A stretch of 64,000 nt of DNA from a virus. This document shows, piece by piece, positions 37,302 through 45,670 of this stretch (its first letter is position 1; each line of letters starts with the position of its first letter). A program made the translations under genes and the position numbers. The notes under the pieces were generated by a model that saw only the letters and a list, made by a program, of their open reading frames with translations, had not been told where the DNA came from and did not search any database. The DNA lies in the IMG/VR virus record IMGVR_UViG_3300044630_000280, positions 1 to 64,000 of that record. The stretch is one strand, 5' to 3'.

Positions 37302-37574
37302 TTACTCCTTTGGGTACTTTTCTTTTACAGCAAGGCAAGCTGCTATATAAGCATCAATTTGTGCTTGGTCACCTTTAACCACACCATCTAAATAATCTGC
37401 TATAGGTGGGTATTCAGTAGCACGAAGTATTTTATACGCAGGGTCAATAGGTTTTGGTCTAAGCTCTTCTGCCTCTTCATCCGTGATTTCTATACAGCCT
37501 TCTGGTAGTAAATGCGCAAACGCCGCATTATCAATAAAATGTAAATTGTTATCTAGGTCTTTATAATGTGGCAT
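37302..37574 (-). CDS. Small XkdW-like fibre-region protein, 90 aa
   Basis: The second half reads RATEYPPIADYLDGVVKGD and then AQIDAYIAACLAVKEKYPK, a pattern well known in phage XkdW-like and fibre helper proteins. The first half is a small beta domain. It lies between two fibre genes. The function of the family is not proven. Confidence 0.7.
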   Translation of the reverse strand: MPHYKDLDNNLHFIDNAAFAHLLPEGCIEITDEEAEELRPKPIDPAYKILRATEYPPIADYLDGVVKGDQAQIDAYIAACLAVKEKYPKE

Positions 37575-37579
37575 ATTTA

Positions 37580-38500
37580 TTACCTCAACTCTCTAGGGTT
37601 ACCCAGACCCGCTTGCGCAGATGTTGCTGAGTAGGACATATTAGGAGGGACAATAACTGTGATCTGAGTTACATAAGGTTGCGCACCTACAGTAACGGCA
37701 TTAGCCCCACCAATAGTAACGGTTGTAACTTGGGTTAAGTTAGCGGTGAACGTAAATACAATTGGACGACCTGTTGTATTGTAGTATGTAACCCCTGATG
37801 TTCTAGTTACTGTCTGCCATGTTTGGCTGTAACCAAGAGAACCCATTACATCTAATGCTTGACCGCCCGCGCCTTGAATCGTGGAGGGTGCAGTAGCCCA
37901 TGTTCCAGCAGTAGCCTGTGTAGATTCAACGTAACCAACTACTCTATATGGCACATTAGTTCTTGCTGTCGTAGAGTAAATAACGTTTGCACTGTCAGCT
38001 GCACCAGCGCCACCCTCAGCGGTGGTAGATATTAAATTAGTCTCATCGAGTTGGTTACCACCCGCAATATTTACTACCGCTAATTCAACTGTACCTGCGT
38101 TGTCAAGAGCTAGTATAACTATCTTTGATTGTATAGCGTTAACAGTACCTAATGTAGAACCTGACGACACCGTCATTGATATGGCGTTACCAACTGTGCG
38201 TGTGTTTACAGTACCACTAGCTAGTGAAAAACTACGAAATGATAAGTAGGTAGGATTAAGAGTAACAGTTAAAGCGTTCCCAGACACTGATGCAGTAATT
38301 GGTTGGATTTGGGGTGAGCCTGTACCTAAAATACCACCAGATGCTGTGATAGACCCCGCTATGTTTACATTTTGACTAGCGTCAATAGTCATTGCAGTAG
38401 TACCAACACCTGTACCTGTTTTAATTTCCAATATGCCGGTGCTATCGGGGGTAAACACACCTCCTGACGTAGCGTTACCTGCTTTTAATACTGTAGCCAT
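37580..38500 (-). CDS. Tail fibre protein, 306 aa
   Basis: The N-terminal domain (TPDSTGILEIKTG, AMTIDASQNVNIAGS) is paralogous to that of the 28790-29401 gene. The remainder is a Thr/Val-rich beta protein with a block SLGYSQTWQTVTRTSGVTYY and a C-terminal strand domain, typical of phage fibre ends of the pyocin/tail knob kind. Likely a receptor-binding fibre. Confidence 0.75.
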   Translation of the reverse strand: MATVLKAGNATSGGVFTPDSTGILEIKTGTGVGTTAMTIDASQNVNIAGSITASGGILGTGSPQIQPITASVSGNALTVTLNPTYLSFRSFSLASGTVNTRTVGNAISMTVSSGSTLGTVNAIQSKIVILALDNAGTVELAVVNIAGGNQLDETNLISTTAEGGAGAADSANVIYSTTARTNVPYRVVGYVESTQATAGTWATAPSTIQGAGGQALDVMGSLGYSQTWQTVTRTSGVTYYNTTGRPIVFTFTANLTQVTTVTIGGANAVTVGAQPYVTQITVIVPPNMSYSATSAQAGLGNPRELR

Positions 38501-38509
38501 GTCTACCTC

Positions 38510-39121
38510 TTAAGTAATTACCACAAAGTTAGCACCGTCTTCTACCGTTATTGAGTACCCATTTGCTACTGTTACAGGCCCAACTAACATAGCATTATTC
38601 CCGGTTGTAACTGTTATATCTTGACTTATTGTCGCTGGATTTACAAATGGGAATGAAGCCCCACCCCCGCCGCTAGCAGCAATAGTTATGGAACCATTAC
38701 CGTTCGTGATTGTGATATTTGTACCAGCAGTTAATGTTGTTTTATTTAGTGCCCCTGTAGAAGAATCACCAATTAATAATTGCCCATCCGTAAAACTATT
38801 TGTGTCAGCGCTATCTAAAAATACTGATCTTTCAGCAGGATATGTACAAAAAATAGTTACCGTTCCTGAGAAAGTTACGGCAGAACCCGAGTTGCTAGAC
38901 TCAAAAACAGTTACGCGAGATAGTGTGTCTGGGCCGTTTGAGTAAAAACCATAACCAACTTCCCAATTACCACTTGCATCTGTTGCCCCATAGTACGTAT
39001 TATTACCCGCACCTATTGCAGCAAAGTCTTGAAACCCCGCAACGGAACCGGACAAGTTAAATTGTGATGTATTGGGTGCCGTCCCAGTTTGTTGTATTCT
39101 ATCTTTGACTACGAGTGCCAT
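38510..39121 (-). CDS. Tail fibre protein, 203 aa
   Basis: The first 110 residues carry a common phage fibre block: VKDRIQQTGTAPNTSQFNL, GFQDFAAIGAGNNTYYG, WEVGYGF, LSRVTVFESSNSGSAVTFSG and IFCTYPAERSV. The C-terminal part is a short shaft repeat with an NGNGSITIAASGGGG turn. It probably links fibre to tail. It is read directly after the repeat-rich fibre gene. Confidence 0.78.
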   Translation of the reverse strand: MALVVKDRIQQTGTAPNTSQFNLSGSVAGFQDFAAIGAGNNTYYGATDASGNWEVGYGFYSNGPDTLSRVTVFESSNSGSAVTFSGTVTIFCTYPAERSVFLDSADTNSFTDGQLLIGDSSTGALNKTTLTAGTNITITNGNGSITIAASGGGGASFPFVNPATISQDITVTTGNNAMLVGPVTVANGYSITVEDGANFVVIT

Positions 39122-39130
39122 AATATTCCC

Positions 39131-41302
39131 TTATATCTCTAGTGCGGTATCGATCTCAGTCCAACCAGCATCAGGTTCAGTATCTATCTGCACCCACCCA
39201 GTTTCAGCCACAGTTTCTACCGGCTGCCAACCTGTACCACCATTCGAATTAATAATCTTCCACTGTATCTTTGCCTCTACATTACCTGCAGTACCTGTTG
39301 CTGTAACACCAAGCAAATTAATAAATTGTACGTACGCAACGTCATTGGTACTTACAGTAGCTGTTACCTCTGTTGGGAACGCTGGGAACTCAAAATCTAT
39401 ATCTCCTACTGTGCCTGTAGCAGTGTCACCAACTAGTGTTTGGGCAGATATAACACTACTTACAGATGTAGTTGCAGATACTCCGGTAAGGTTACGCTGT
39501 TGTAATCTACTAACATCACCCACAGTGCCAGTAGCTGTCACACCACTTAGAGCAGGGTTTTCTCTCTGTACCCTACCTACTGAACCTGTAGCTCTAACCC
39601 CTGTCAGCCCTACTGCAAAACTCGATGCTACGTTTCCAACACTACCAGTAGCTGTTACCTTCGTTATAGGCCTAACAAGTCTAACCGTACCAACTGAACC
39701 TGTAGCTATTACTCTTGTTAAAGCTTGTGTTCTAGCCCCTAATGATACATTACGAACACTACCTGTTGCTGTGTTACCTGTAAGCGTTACTGATCTTGTT
39801 ACTCTACCCGTTAAACCTACAACAGAGCCAGTAGCAGTTACTGCAGTTAATCTTGTACCACCGTTTACAAAACCTACAGAACCCGCCGCAGAATTACCTG
39901 TCAACGCAACAAACGGACCGCTCTTAACGGTACCAGCAGTGCCAATTGCAGTACGGCCTGTTAAACTTTCAACCTGACCCGCGCCAATAATAGAGCCGGG
40001 TGTACCCGCAGCTGAAACACCTGTTATTGTTCTAGGTATACGAGCAGTTATATTACCTGCAGTGCCAGTCGCGGTATTACCATTTAAGGTAAATGTACGC
40101 GCAGGTTTTATTACAGTGCCAACAGAAGTAGTAGCAGTTACACCTACCAACGCTTTACTACGGGTCGTCGTTATTGTACCTTGAGATAGCGTAGCTGTAT
40201 TACCAGTCAGTCTTTGCCCACCACGAACAGTACCTACAGATCCTGTAGCACTTACACCCGACAGCGTTACGCTCTTAACACCTACAACAACGTTACCAAC
40301 AGTACCATACGCAAACTCTTTCTTCAGAGTCTGACTCATTCTTGCTAACGGAGTGCCAGCTGTACCTGTTGCTATTACGGCAGTGGGGATCTCCCTATGG
40401 TCTTCGTTAGCGGTTTGTACAGAGCCAACAGCAGTTACACCAGTAATAACTCTAGTATGTATGTTGTTAGCAATTTCACCAGTATCAGTAACAGCAGAAA
40501 CGCCAGTGAACGCTTGACCCCCACGTACTGTACCAACAGAACCCGTAGCAGTTACGCTTGCAAGTGTTTCACGATGGTCTTCTATTGGAGATGTAACTGT
40601 ACCAAACGCTGTTACGCCAGATAGCGTAAAGGTTTTATTTTGCTGAGATATAGTTCCAACAGAACCAGTAGCAGTGTTACCTGTAATTTCTTCTAAGTTT
40701 ACAGGGTTAGGTTTTCTAACCGTACTAACAGCAGACACCCCAGTCAATACAGCACCGATGGTCATCGTACCGGCAGTACCAAAAACTAATACACCACTTA
40801 TTGCGGGGGTAGCGCGATACGTTATATTACCAACGGAGCCTGTAGCCGTAACCGGGGCTGGTGTTTCTTCGTGGTCTTCAACGGGGGTTTGTACTGAACC
40901 TGTAGCAGTTACGCCAGATAAAGATAGCGTGTTGTTTGCTAAGGAAGGTGTTCCGGCTGTACCCGTAGCAGTTACGCCTGTTGGGTATACAGGTACTGCG
41001 TTGATTACTGTACCAACTGAACCTGTGGCGGTTACGCCAGATAAATCTTCACTTATCCCTTGTGCTACATCACCAACCGAACCAGTAGCAGTTTCCCCAG
41101 TTAGGTTTACAACTACAATCTGTTGATATACTACAGTGCCAACTGAACCAGTAGCAGTAGTATCGGTGACAAAAACATCTGCCGTAACATTAACTACACC
41201 AACACTACCAGTAGCTGTAACACCAGATAGCCCAACTATAACCCCACCAGCTGCGGGCAGGGTAGAGAAGGGGGTGGCGGCGAACGAACTTATACCAAAC
41301 AT
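39131..41302 (-). CDS. Repeat-rich fibre protein with about 33 copies of a 20-aa unit, 723 aa
   Basis: From about residue 20 to 675 the protein is built of degenerate repeats of the type GVTATGSVGTV plus 6-10 variable residues; I count about 33. This predicts a long beta-solenoid or shaft. The last 45 residues differ (KIINSNGGTGWQPVETV, then Trp-rich WTEIDTALEI). N-terminus reads MFGISSFAATPFSTLP, typical of virion proteins. Some copies have lost the core (for instance those starting GVSAVT and GVLVFG). It is likely a tail or head fibre. Confidence 0.75.
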   Translation of the reverse strand: MFGISSFAATPFSTLPAAGGVIVGLSGVTATGSVGVVNVTADVFVTDTTATGSVGTVVYQQIVVVNLTGETATGSVGDVAQGISEDLSGVTATGSVGTVINAVPVYPTGVTATGTAGTPSLANNTLSLSGVTATGSVQTPVEDHEETPAPVTATGSVGNITYRATPAISGVLVFGTAGTMTIGAVLTGVSAVSTVRKPNPVNLEEITGNTATGSVGTISQQNKTFTLSGVTAFGTVTSPIEDHRETLASVTATGSVGTVRGGQAFTGVSAVTDTGEIANNIHTRVITGVTAVGSVQTANEDHREIPTAVIATGTAGTPLARMSQTLKKEFAYGTVGNVVVGVKSVTLSGVSATGSVGTVRGGQRLTGNTATLSQGTITTTRSKALVGVTATTSVGTVIKPARTFTLNGNTATGTAGNITARIPRTITGVSAAGTPGSIIGAGQVESLTGRTAIGTAGTVKSGPFVALTGNSAAGSVGFVNGGTRLTAVTATGSVVGLTGRVTRSVTLTGNTATGSVRNVSLGARTQALTRVIATGSVGTVRLVRPITKVTATGSVGNVASSFAVGLTGVRATGSVGRVQRENPALSGVTATGTVGDVSRLQQRNLTGVSATTSVSSVISAQTLVGDTATGTVGDIDFEFPAFPTEVTATVSTNDVAYVQFINLLGVTATGTAGNVEAKIQWKIINSNGGTGWQPVETVAETGWVQIDTEPDAGWTEIDTALEI
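39260..41250 (-). repeat. Tandem coding repeats of about 60 bp
   Basis: The region encodes about 33 degenerate copies of the GVTATGSVGTV unit. At DNA level the copies are visible on the + strand as repeated words such as GAACCTGTAGCAGTTACGCC and related forms. Unit length varies by a few codons. Because of this the region is prone to expansion and contraction and to assembly errors. Confidence 0.8.
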
Positions 41303-41328
41303 GGCTTCTCCGTCCGCCTTTTCTTAAG

Positions 41329-41784
41329 TTAAGCTATATTCAATAAAGCTGTACCAGCAGCATTCGTTGGCATCACCAGTGTGAAAGTACCAGCAGTGAT
41401 CGTCTGTGAGCCAAACGTATGAACACTAACTGCTTTGTTTGTCTGTGAACTGTTATAAATTAACACAGCATCAAACGCGGTAGATAATGTCACGTTGGTA
41501 TATGTGATCGAAGCTGAAGGTGTCCAGTATGCGGTAGTACCACTGCTAGTTGGGGCAGTTGCATTAGTTACGTTCACACCGCCCGCAGTGTAGTTTGTAC
41601 CGGTTACTTCACCAGTCGATGAATACACAGTTGTACCAGCGCCCAAAGAAGCGGAAGCTAAATACAAAGCTGCTTTAAATGTATCAGCTACGCCCGTACC
41701 ACGAGTAGGAGCAGTACCGAAGTTGTGTGTTGCGGTCAGAATCTCGGTTTTAAACGAGGTCGTCATTGCTTGTGAATTTGGCAT
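41329..41784 (-). CDS. Virion structural protein, paralogue of 42001-42423, 151 aa
   Basis: It starts MPNSQAMTTSFKTEIL and carries the same order of blocks as the gene at 42001-42423: a LASASLGAGTTVYSS / GEVTGTNYTAGG segment, AVLIYNSSQTNKAVSVHTF and a TAGTFTLVMPTNAAGTALL end. Such proteins are found in phages near tail or head fibre genes; the role is not proven. A 26-base gap separates it from the repeat fibre gene. Confidence 0.65.
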   Translation of the reverse strand: MPNSQAMTTSFKTEILTATHNFGTAPTRGTGVADTFKAALYLASASLGAGTTVYSSTGEVTGTNYTAGGVNVTNATAPTSSGTTAYWTPSASITYTNVTLSTAFDAVLIYNSSQTNKAVSVHTFGSQTITAGTFTLVMPTNAAGTALLNIA

Positions 41785-41797
41785 GATCTAAGTCCTA

Positions 41798-41992
41798 TTA
41801 AAAAGATGCGGCGACGGCTTCGCCCATTAAGTTAAATTTCTTCAGTGTCATGTGCACTGAGCGATGTACTAGCTCGCCGTCCAGCCAGTATTCTGTCCAG
41901 AGGACTGTCTCGTTATCGTTGTCGACAGTACCCTCTTTTTTCTCGAGCAAAGACTCTTCCATCTCGCCCTTGGTAGTAGTTACTAATGCCAT
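41798..41992 (-). CDS. Small hypothetical late protein, 64 aa
   Basis: A small acidic protein, MALVTTTKGEMEES, with a strand pair around VLWTEYWLDGELVHRSVHM. It lies between the two paralogous structural genes. No family recognised; in-line spacing of 8-14 bases and a purine-rich ribosome site (GGAGATAAA) support expression. Confidence 0.6.
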   Translation of the reverse strand: MALVTTTKGEMEESLLEKKEGTVDNDNETVLWTEYWLDGELVHRSVHMTLKKFNLMGEAVAASF

Positions 41993-42000
41993 TTTATCTC

Positions 42001-42423
42001 CTAAGTAAACCGCAATAGTGCGGTCGTTGCTGAATTAACAGGCATCGTTACAGTAAAAGTATTTGTCGCTGTTTTATCAGAGCCAAAGTCTAAGACTGCA
42101 ACGGACTTATTGCCCTGTGTTACGTTGTATATCAAGGCTCCACGCGCAGTAAAAGCCGCTGGGTCCCATACTACATTACCAAAATTAACATATACTACAC
42201 CCGTCGTAGGATCAGTATTAACTGAGACACCTTCTAAAACTTGGCCTCCAGCAGTATACCCATCTCCTACGACTTCGTTATCTGTTGTGTACTCCGTTGT
42301 ATTTGGACCTATCGTTGCGAAGCCTGTGTACAACGCTATGTTTAGTGTATCCGATACAAGATTCTGCACCGCTTGGAGCATTTCTTGTTTAAAACTTGTG
42401 GTTAATGTTTGCTGTATAGCCAT
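42001..42423 (-). CDS. Virion structural protein, paralogue of 41329-41784, 140 aa
   Basis: The blocks TTSFKQEMLQAVQN, DNEVVGDGYTAGGQVLEG, GALIYNVTQGNKSVAVLDF and TNTFTVTMPVNSATTALLRF parallel the gene at 41329-41784. The arrangement of two copies around a small gene suggests an old duplication. It overlaps the adaptor gene end by one base. Confidence 0.65.
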   Translation of the reverse strand: MAIQQTLTTSFKQEMLQAVQNLVSDTLNIALYTGFATIGPNTTEYTTDNEVVGDGYTAGGQVLEGVSVNTDPTTGVVYVNFGNVVWDPAAFTARGALIYNVTQGNKSVAVLDFGSDKTATNTFTVTMPVNSATTALLRFT

Positions 42424-43097
42424 TACGGATTAACCTTAATCTTAGCCTGACCATCACGGTATGCGTCACCACGCTCAAGACCAGTTCCCAGACGATTCAA
42501 TTGAGCCATAGCTTCATCATACTTAGCTTTGTAGAACGTCATTACGTCTTGCTCGCCCTTCATAAACACGTAGGCTTCAAGCAATGCACCGTATAACAAG
42601 ACTGGGGAGTAGTTCAAACTCAACCATGTAGTACCATCATCTGCTACTGTGATCGACTCTGGGTATGCATAATAGTGTAGCTCTGCCGTATACGCAATGT
42701 CAGGTGTTGGGGCGAACATAAAGCTTAATGAGTCTTGTGGCGCATTCGCCACTACTTTAGGGCCAAACAAAGCATAGTACTTAGGTGTACCTACCTCAGT
42801 TGGGTCTGGGTAAGCAGCACGTAAGAAGTTCACATCTTTGTTCAACAAGTACTCATATCCACTTGGCGCATCTTTAATCGCCATAGAGAACGCAGACATG
42901 AAGTCACCGGGGCATGATAAGTATTGATTACCTGCAACTAACAAACCCGTTACGTTCTTACGAAGTGGTGGAATCTGAACCGAGTTATAAATGCGCTCCT
43001 CAGCCTGCGTAATAAACGTAGGTATATAGTCTATAAACGCAGGGTCATCGTTCTGCGTATAGTTAATGATTGCATTTGTAAGTTCGGTTAGAGTCAT
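42423..43097 (-). CDS. Head-tail adaptor-like protein, 224 aa
   Basis: The sequence plan TLTELTNAIINYTQNDDPAF, ITQAEERIYNSVQIPPLRK and the C-terminal LNYSPVLLYGALLEAYVFMK, FYKAKYDEAMAQLNRL is that of phage proteins annotated as adaptor or tail tubular A-like (T7 gp11 type). Such proteins ring the portal exit. It lies downstream of a second adaptor-like gene at 44047. Confidence 0.75.
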   Translation of the reverse strand: MTLTELTNAIINYTQNDDPAFIDYIPTFITQAEERIYNSVQIPPLRKNVTGLLVAGNQYLSCPGDFMSAFSMAIKDAPSGYEYLLNKDVNFLRAAYPDPTEVGTPKYYALFGPKVVANAPQDSLSFMFAPTPDIAYTAELHYYAYPESITVADDGTTWLSLNYSPVLLYGALLEAYVFMKGEQDVMTFYKAKYDEAMAQLNRLGTGLERGDAYRDGQAKIKVNP

Positions 43098-43100
43098 CTA

Positions 43101-43370
43101 TTAACCCATCGGGCCTCGTGCCATCGTACCTTTAGTTGCTGCGCCTGTACCACGGATTTTAATACCGTCAGTCTTCACATCTTGGTTAGCAGGATTACCA
43201 GCGCTTACACGTGGTGTAGCAGTTTTCTTAGTCATCTTATCGGCGACTAGTTTGTTCGGGTCTTCCATTTTATTCATGACCATAGGGCCTCCAGACATAC
43301 TGTGTGGTTTGGCATAGACAGCGGCTTGACCCACTTCTTTACCCATAACCTTTTGTGAAAACTTAGCCAT
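43101..43370 (-). CDS. Small basic late protein with DGIKIRG motif, 89 aa
   Basis: A Lys/Gly/Met-rich basic protein of low complexity, with VKTDGIKIRGTGAATKG near the end. That short motif recurs in the small proteins at 45509 and 45671. It shares one base with the next gene. Function unknown; it may coat or condense DNA or be carried in the head, but this is inferred from charge only. Confidence 0.6.
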   Translation of the reverse strand: MAKFSQKVMGKEVGQAAVYAKPHSMSGGPMVMNKMEDPNKLVADKMTKKTATPRVSAGNPANQDVKTDGIKIRGTGAATKGTMARGPMG

Positions 43371-43606
43371 TACTTACCTCGGCTAGACTTATAGGTAAAT
43401 GAAGAAACTTTTTGATTAGCAACTTTAGCTAAGTTACGACCCATTGTCTTCATCTGCGAATTAGTTTTACCACCTTTAGCATAGCAAGCTGCGCCGCCTT
43501 TTTTCAAAGCAAGTGCAGTTTTTTTACCACCATGCTGCTGGGTATCGTGTTGACCGATAGCTTTCTTAATCATAGCCTTGTCTTGCTTTTTGTCCATCTT
43601 GTCCAT
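43370..43606 (-). CDS. Small basic late protein with KGGK motif, 78 aa
   Basis: Very Lys-rich, beginning MDKMDKKQDKAMIKKAIG, with an LKKGGAACYAKGGKTNS block and a SSFTYKSSRGK end. The YAKGGK motif is shared with the neighbouring small proteins. It shares one base with the start of the 43101-43370 gene. Function unknown; high charge suggests nucleic acid binding. Confidence 0.6.
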   Translation of the reverse strand: MDKMDKKQDKAMIKKAIGQHDTQQHGGKKTALALKKGGAACYAKGGKTNSQMKTMGRNLAKVANQKVSSFTYKSSRGK

Positions 43607-43615
43607 GTTTTACTC

Positions 43616-44044
43616 CTAAGTTGTCGTGATAGTCACGGTTCCTACTGCACTTATGCTTGTTAGATAATTAGGTGTTAATCCAAAATCATTAGCGCTAGCA
43701 CCACCTACTGGTCGCCAACCCCACTGAAACACTCGACTACCACCTTCAGGTAAACCAAACGCAGCTACAACATCTGGTGGGGCTGAAGTTAACTGCAATC
43801 CACTAAACCCAGATTGGTAATAACTGTTGTCAGGGCGTGGTTCCCGTACTGCTTGTGGGTCATCCACAGGATACATACCTAATTGTAACTGAGGTTGATC
43901 CGGTTCCCAACACGTTGGGCATACTTTAATACTGACTTGCTTAGTCTTAATCGTGAGCTTCTTAAGCTCTTTTAACTTGTACCTGAACCCGCAGCGATCA
44001 CACTCCGCAATCGAGTTCTTGGCTGAACTAAACCTATTGCCCAT
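43616..44044 (-). CDS. Zinc-ribbon virion protein, 142 aa
   Basis: Two Cys pairs, Cys15/Cys18 (CDRC) and Cys42/Cys45 (CPTC), with a strand-rich linker form a zinc ribbon. The C-terminal 90 residues include a DVVAAFGLPEGGSRVFQWGW stretch and a strand-rich tail ending TVTITTT. It lies between adaptor-like genes, so a structural place at the head-tail joint is likely. Confidence 0.65.
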   Translation of the reverse strand: MGNRFSSAKNSIAECDRCGFRYKLKELKKLTIKTKQVSIKVCPTCWEPDQPQLQLGMYPVDDPQAVREPRPDNSYYQSGFSGLQLTSAPPDVVAAFGLPEGGSRVFQWGWRPVGGASANDFGLTPNYLTSISAVGTVTITTT

Positions 44045-44046
44045 GA

Positions 44047-44787
44047 TTAGAAGAACATTTCACGGGGGACTAAACGATCCGCAGCTTTCTCACGATCTTC
44101 AGTAGCCGCCCATTCCCAAGCTTCATCATACGCAGCTTTTAAACCTAGTACGCGATTTGGATCAACTTCAGGCTTCTTCATTGCAATCATGTAGGCTAAA
44201 CCAGCAACCAAACAGCTTAGGAAACGGAAAGGAATGTCGATTACATTAGTACCATTACCTGCATCATAAATCCTTTTCATTCTCCAATAATAGAAAACGT
44301 AAAAGGGTTGTTCAGCAGTGCCTTGATCTGGAGCAGGCCACACGTTTATTTGGGGGTTTTTCGCTGTCGCCTCGTTGGAGCCAACCTTTTGCCCTGACTG
44401 TCTATTAATCCAGACTTGAATGGGTCTTCCCTGTGCTTCTTTGTTGGGGATGGTTGAGTACGTGGATACACTGATCCGAGTAATGTTGAGGTCTGTCTGG
44501 TTAGGACCTTGTCCGGAAAAAGTCCGAATAACATGCTCCACCAAATCAACGGTGTCAATAGGTAGATCATATGCAGTCTGACCTTGTACTAAATTAATAG
44601 AACCTTCTTCAATCGTCCAGAGATTGATACCACGATTAGCCCACTCAGCCGTCAAGAAGTTCATACTACGACGAGCAGTTCTGAAATCGTAACCCGTGCG
44701 TAACTCTAAGCCACAACGCTCAAAAGCCTCTTCAAATAGTTCGTTGAGGTCAGGATTAAAGCTAGTTGTAGCTGTGGTGTATGCCAT
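44047..44787 (-). CDS. Head-tail adaptor / tail accessory-like protein, 246 aa
   Basis: The start FNPDLNELFEEAFERCGLEL and the following ARRSMNFLTAEWANRGINLW with a later NRQSGQKVG and FYVFYYWRMKRIYDAGNG are features of podovirus adaptor proteins (P22 gp4/T7 gp11-like). The last third (IAMKKPEVDPNRVLGLKAAY) is helical. It probably ring-binds the portal. It shares one base with the upstream coiled-coil gene. Confidence 0.75.
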   Translation of the reverse strand: MAYTTATTSFNPDLNELFEEAFERCGLELRTGYDFRTARRSMNFLTAEWANRGINLWTIEEGSINLVQGQTAYDLPIDTVDLVEHVIRTFSGQGPNQTDLNITRISVSTYSTIPNKEAQGRPIQVWINRQSGQKVGSNEATAKNPQINVWPAPDQGTAEQPFYVFYYWRMKRIYDAGNGTNVIDIPFRFLSCLVAGLAYMIAMKKPEVDPNRVLGLKAAYDEAWEWAATEDREKAADRLVPREMFF

Positions 44788-44999
44788 TACATTCTTTCTA
44801 AGACTTCATATCCACGTAGCATTGTACGGAGTCTTTCAATTTCTTTGTCGCGCTCTTCCAACTTTTTGACTAAATTAGCGCTAAGGTCATATGCATCAAC
44901 CAAAACTTTCATACGCTCGTTATGGTCATCCATCATCATTTGGTATAAACGCTCAGATGCTTCTATTTGCTTCTGGTAAAAGTCACTCATTGTGGTCAT
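44787..44999 (-). CDS. Small coiled-coil late protein, 70 aa
   Basis: Most of the 70 residues are charged heptad sequence (FYQKQIEASERLYQMM, KLEERDKEIERLRTML). No family recognised. It overlaps the genes on both sides by one base, so it is translated as part of the structural run. It may be a small head component. Confidence 0.65.
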   Translation of the reverse strand: MTTMSDFYQKQIEASERLYQMMMDDHNERMKVLVDAYDLSANLVKKLEERDKEIERLRTMLRGYEVLERM

Positions 45000-45232
45000 T
45001 ATCTATACCCTGCAGTTTTTTTGGCTATGCCCTTAGGCTGCTTGACAAATTGTTTACCAGCAGCTTTACCTTGTCGCTTTGCCTTCGTTGTGGCTGCGTA
45101 CTCGGCAGGGCTTAGTGCTTTTATCGCCTTTTCTGGGAGGTATCGCTCTCCTGTCTTTGACGATGGTTTTCCACTTTTGGTTCGCCACTTCTGGTCTCCC
45201 CAATCTTTAAGTGACTGTTGCGGGGCTTTCAT
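44999..45232 (-). CDS. DUF5872 family protein, 77 aa
   Basis: The sequence QQSLKDWGDQKWRTKSGKPS, then TGERYLPEKAIKALSPAEYA and TTKAKRQGKAAGKQFVKQP, is characteristic of DUF5872, found in phages and some giant viruses. Very basic, function unknown. ATG at 45232 was chosen because it begins right after the preceding stop; upstream in-frame codons lie inside that gene. Confidence 0.82.
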   Translation of the reverse strand: MKAPQQSLKDWGDQKWRTKSGKPSSKTGERYLPEKAIKALSPAEYAATTKAKRQGKAAGKQFVKQPKGIAKKTAGYR

Positions 45233-45233
45233 G

Positions 45234-45509
45234 CTAGTCCCTGTATCCACCACCTGCTGCTTTGTATTTCTTAGCAACAAGCTGTGCTTTACGTGCTGAC
45301 CATTGCCCTGCACCTGTACCGTGGGTTGCTGCAGATTTTACTTGAGATACTATTTTCTTACGAAGTTCTGGCTTTGTATAATTGCCAGCAGCATTAACCT
45401 TCCCACCTTCTTTATACTGAGTAAAGTCAGTATCATCCCTACGGGCTTTTTTAACACCCTTAGGCATCTTAGATGGAGCGATGTCGCCCATACCTCGTGA
45501 AGCTTTCAT
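45234..45509 (-). CDS. Small basic phage protein, 91 aa
   Basis: The end (NYTKPELRKKIVSQVKSA, GAGQWSARKAQLVAKKYKAA, GGGYRD) is a conserved block of small phage proteins that usually travel with DUF5872 and DUF6321 genes, as here. A KEGGKV motif near residue 35 is shared with neighbouring genes. Function unknown. Confidence 0.75.
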   Translation of the reverse strand: MKASRGMGDIAPSKMPKGVKKARRDDTDFTQYKEGGKVNAAGNYTKPELRKKIVSQVKSAATHGTGAGQWSARKAQLVAKKYKAAGGGYRD

Positions 45510-45655
45510 TACTTCTTACCGGTCATCTTATTGCCGGGCATAACGATCTGCTTGCCCTTTGTTTTACCTTTGATAGCAACACCATCACGGCTAGGAGCTG
45601 CAGTTTTTACTTTGCCCATTGGGGTTGCACCGGGTGCGTTTTTTACTTTTGCCAT
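45509..45655 (-). CDS. Very small basic late protein, 48 aa
   Basis: ATG at 45655 follows an AAGGAG ribosome site; the frame ends TAA at 45509-45511, overlapping the next ATG by one base. The sequence contains APSRDGVAIKGKTKGKQIV, the same DGxAIxGKTK motif that ends the protein at 45671-46102. It would be missed by a size cut-off but the spacing, ribosome site and motif support it. Confidence 0.65.
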   Translation of the reverse strand: MAKVKNAPGATPMGKVKTAAPSRDGVAIKGKTKGKQIVMPGNKMTGKK

Positions 45656-45670
45656 GTTAATACTCCTTAA

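Noticed and set aside
39260-41250. Regularly spaced repeats that could suggest a CRISPR array
   Set aside because: Repeats are degenerate, in frame and of variable length; no constant repeat-spacer pattern and no cas genes are present. They encode the fibre repeats.
39072-41327. Long open frames on the + strand opposite the repeat fibre gene (for example 39072-39977)
   Set aside because: They are antisense shadows of the coding repeats; they show Val/Pro/Thr-rich repeats without a fold and no ribosome site.
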